Positions 61,740 to 64,000 of a stretch of DNA of 64,000 nucleotides are shown here, one piece after another. The stretch is from assembly GCA_039566865.1 (NCBI GenBank), contig CM076956.1:9931511-9995510 (forward strand), written 5' to 3'. Numbering within the stretch: position 1 is the first letter of the stretch; the number at the start of each line of letters is the position of its first letter. Both the position numbers and the translations under genes were made by a program. The notes beneath the pieces were generated by a model that was not told where the DNA came from, searched no databases, and saw nothing but the letters and a program-made list of their open reading frames with translations. Source of the DNA: Aurelia coerulea (Eukaryota > Cnidaria > Scyphozoa > Semaeostomeae > Ulmaridae).

Positions 61740-61880
61740 CCACAACAAGGACAGATTTTGTAATACAATAGCATGAATTTCTTTCGTTGACACCTGAATT
61801 CAAAGCGATTTGCAATTGCAGACAAAGGAAATTCCCTCAACCAGTAATTCAAAACAAACAGCCGCAAAAGTTTTTTTGAA
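61740..61880. repeat. Fragment of the 36626 MITE family
   Basis: caaggacagattttgtaatacaatagcat...caaagcgatttgcaattgcagacaaagg matches one arm of 36626-37117. Followed at about 61882-61935 by a scrap of the 17632 family (actgaaaacgat...gatcaagttttctaaagaatc). Confidence 0.7.
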
Positions 61881-61939
61881 ATCCAAGCAACTACTGAAAA
61901 CGATAAAAACACATAGATCAAGTTTTCTAAAGAATCATT

Positions 61940-64000
61940 TTCATTTTTTTTTCATTTTAAAATTATTTATGCACGGTAGCCCCGTCAGTCAGTATGACTG
62001 ATTTTCAGGGGGCCGTGCCAAAAACTTTACAAATTAAAAAATCTACTAAAATTAATAATGGGAAAAGGAAACTAATTACAATCATAAATAATTTATCTAC
62101 AACTATTTACAATAAATTTACAACCGACCCTTTATCTTGTTCTTAAAAGAAGATAAAGAGGGAGCTTGCTTGGCCTCGCGGCTGAGATCATTCCAGATTT
62201 TTGCTCCACGAAATGCGAACGCTTTCTGTCCATTACTAGTTTTCATGAATGGCACTAGCAAGTCAGTTTCGGCATTTCTAAGGTTGATAATATTGCGATC
62301 AGAATTTCTAACAAATAAATGCGAGAGATAATCAGGCGCGAGACTATTAACAGATTTATATACAGTTGTTGCAGTCTCACTTCTGATCATATCCCTCACA
62401 GTTGGCCATTTTAACTCTGCAATCAAAGCTGCGGCAGGAGCATCGTAGCTGCTATTTGTAATAATTCTAGCGGCACGATTCTGCAATTTCTGAAGCTTAG
62501 CCAGTCGGAACTCAGCACAGTTCCCCCACACAGAACAGCAGTACCGAAAATGTGGCTCTACAATACCTCTATATAATTTGCAAAGTACAGTTTTTGGCAA
62601 AAATTTCTTTGCATATTTTAAAAAACCTAACGAGCGGGAGACTTTGGCTTGAACAGATTTAATTTGCTCGTCCCACACGAGGTACTGGTCAACTTGGACA
62701 CCAAGATACTTAATACTGTCGACGAGTTCTACAGGGGAATCATCGATAACAAATGCAGGGGAATCCACAGTGTTTTCACCAATCTTTTTAAGATTTGGTC
62801 TAGATCCGATTACCATTGCCTGAGTCTTGATTACATTCAAAGACAATTTATTGCCCTGAAGCCATTCTTTCAAACATTTCAATTCGTTGTTGAGCGTTTC
62901 AGTTAGATCCTCAATGCTCTTAGAGGAATAGGATATGCTAGTATCGTCGGCGTACATCGTAACTTTGCAGTTTTTCAAGGCGAATGGCAAATCATTTATA
63001 TAGATTAGGAAGAGTAGCGGACCTAAACAAGAGCCTTGTGGAACACCACAGCTGATGCTTCCGATGTCAGATTCCACTCCATTAACCTTAGTGAATTGCT
63101 GCCTACTGCTGAGATATGATTTGAACCATTGAAGCTCAAGACCCTGAATTCCGTACTTAGATAGCTTTTGAATAAGTATGGCATGATCAACAGTATCAAA
63201 AGCCTTTTTCAAATCAATGAAAATATTTCCTGTAAATTGTCCACGCTCAATATTAATGTGCCAGTCATTAGTGCCAGAAAGCAAGCAAGTTACAGTGGAA
63301 TGCAGAGCTCTAAAACCTGATTGGCCAGAATACAGAAGTTTATTTTTGTCTAGATAATTATATAGTTGGTTGTAAATCAATTTCTCAAAGAGTCTTGCCA
63401 GAAATGGGAGCACAGAAATTGGTCTATAATTGGAACAATTGTTTTTTTCTCCACTTTTAAAGATTGGGGCAACCCTTGCAGTTTTCCAATTTTCAGGAAA
63501 AACTCCAGTGGCAATTGAGAGGTTGAAAATGTCACAGAGAGATTCTGCAATGACAGAGAATGCGATCTTTAGGAAATGATTAGCAATGCCATCAGGACCG
63601 AAACCCTTGGACGTTTTGAATTTACCAAAAACCTTTTTTATCTGATGAACATCAAAGGCTTGTAATTTAAACTGTAAATTTTCAGGGTTCACTTCCAGCT
63701 TATCTTCAACAAGGGGGTTAGCTTTCTGTGGAATTTTGTCACTAAGAGATTTGCCAATATCACAAAAGAAATCATTCATTGTCTGAGCAACAGCATTATT
63801 ATCGGTAACATGCTTACCATCAACATCAAGCGACTGAATTTGAGTCGTTTTTGATTTCTTATTGAGAACCATGTTAATGGTTTTCCAAGTGTTTTTAAGA
63901 TCACCTTGGGAAAGGGCAATCTTATTTGTAAAATAGTCGCGCTTTAAATCTTTGTTTAATCTATTGACCCTATTTCTCGTTTGTTTATAAGCATCCATCA
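61940..64000 (-). mobile_element. LINE (CR1/L2/Jockey group), runs off the right edge
   Basis: 3-prime UTR (61940-62117, with ttatgcacggtagccccgtc) follows a long intact reverse transcriptase ORF. The same UTR and C-terminus occur at 11140-11850, so the family has at least two copies here. The endonuclease part would be to the right of the window. Confidence 0.9.
62118..63998 (-). CDS. LINE ORF2: reverse transcriptase, partial
   Basis: 626 codons without a break. Counting from 63998: DGIANHFLK (about 136), NYRPISVLPFLARLFEK (190-206), FIDLKKAFDTVDH (260-272), GVPQGSCLGPLLFLIYINDL (318-337), YADDTS (349-354), then the conserved tail [18 protein letters not shown] and GAKIWN. All catalytic Asp are present, so this copy may be recent. 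The Met at 63998 is probably not the true start; an N-terminal endonuclease is expected beyond the edge. It lies in the same orientation as the receptor-like exon at 61399-61711, probably in its intron. Confidence 0.93.
   Translation of the reverse strand: MDAYKQTRNRVNRLNKDLKRDYFTNKIALSQGDLKNTWKTINMVLNKKSKTTQIQSLDVDGKHVTDNNAVAQTMNDFFCDIGKSLSDKIPQKANPLVEDKLEVNPENLQFKLQAFDVHQIKKVFGKFKTSKGFGPDGIANHFLKIAFSVIAESLCDIFNLSIATGVFPENWKTARVAPIFKSGEKNNCSNYRPISVLPFLARLFEKLIYNQLYNYLDKNKLLYSGQSGFRALHSTVTCLLSGTNDWHINIERGQFTGNIFIDLKKAFDTVDHAILIQKLSKYGIQGLELQWFKSYLSSRQQFTKVNGVESDIGSISCGVPQGSCLGPLLFLIYINDLPFALKNCKVTMYADDTSISYSSKSIEDLTETLNNELKCLKEWLQGNKLSLNVIKTQAMVIGSRPNLKKIGENTVDSPAFVIDDSPVELVDSIKYLGVQVDQYLVWDEQIKSVQAKVSRSLGFLKYAKKFLPKTVLCKLYRGIVEPHFRYCCSVWGNCAEFRLAKLQKLQNRAARIITNSSYDAPAAALIAELKWPTVRDMIRSETATTVYKSVNSLAPDYLSHLFVRNSDRNIINLRNAETDLLVPFMKTSNGQKAFAFRGAKIWNDLSREAKQAPSLSSFKNKIKGRL

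Noticed and set aside
1..64000. CRISPR array, bacterial operons, riboswitches
   Set aside because: The window is clearly eukaryotic; the tandem repeats lack short uniform repeats with unique spacers.

Overview
This is a metazoan nuclear genomic window: AT-rich, with large spliceosomal introns (GT...AG), a tRNA-derived SINE, LINEs, an LTR retrotransposon and very many short foldback DNA transposons (MITEs). The mix suggests an invertebrate, perhaps a cnidarian, but no marker here settles the taxon.

The main gene lies on the minus strand and covers at least 1377-36534. It encodes a phosphoinositide-specific phospholipase C of the delta type. I placed 19 coding exons by reading splice sites and phases. 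They give PH domain, EF-hands, catalytic X box, acidic X-Y linker, catalytic Y box and C2 domain in the standard order, about 745 residues. The end of the C2 domain lies off the left edge. One short exon between the PH and EF-hand exons was not found. The first exon is uncertain, with candidates at 38668-38719, 38830-38881 and 43279-43372.

The introns are crowded with mobile DNA. The largest insertion is a Ty3/Gypsy element (30227-34429, minus strand) with two 476-bp LTRs that look identical. It has a probable -1 ribosomal frameshift site at the gag stop, a later frameshift in reverse transcriptase, and a deletion of RNase H and the integrase core. Several MITEs have intact target-site duplications: 8 bp at 4297-4450, 15237-15614, 55114-55392 and 58039-58491; 9 bp at 29525-29603 and 36626-37117; TTA at 38160-38384; TA for others. 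A group of foldbacks sharing CCGGGTG-type ends recurs through the window.

Upstream of the phospholipase gene, 37.6-39.0 kb and 43.4-51.1 kb hold successive small blocks of diverged tandem repeats with periods of about 120-195 bp. A separate array at 41.08-41.81 kb is four tandem copies of a LINE C-terminal fragment. The long arrays at 43-51 kb are the least explained part of the window.

The right end has part of a second minus-strand gene: one exon (61399-61711) that looks like the last membrane segment and tail of a cAMP-receptor-like 7TM receptor, plus two possible exons at about 56.1 and 52.8 kb. The right edge is a large LINE reverse transcriptase ORF that runs out of the window.
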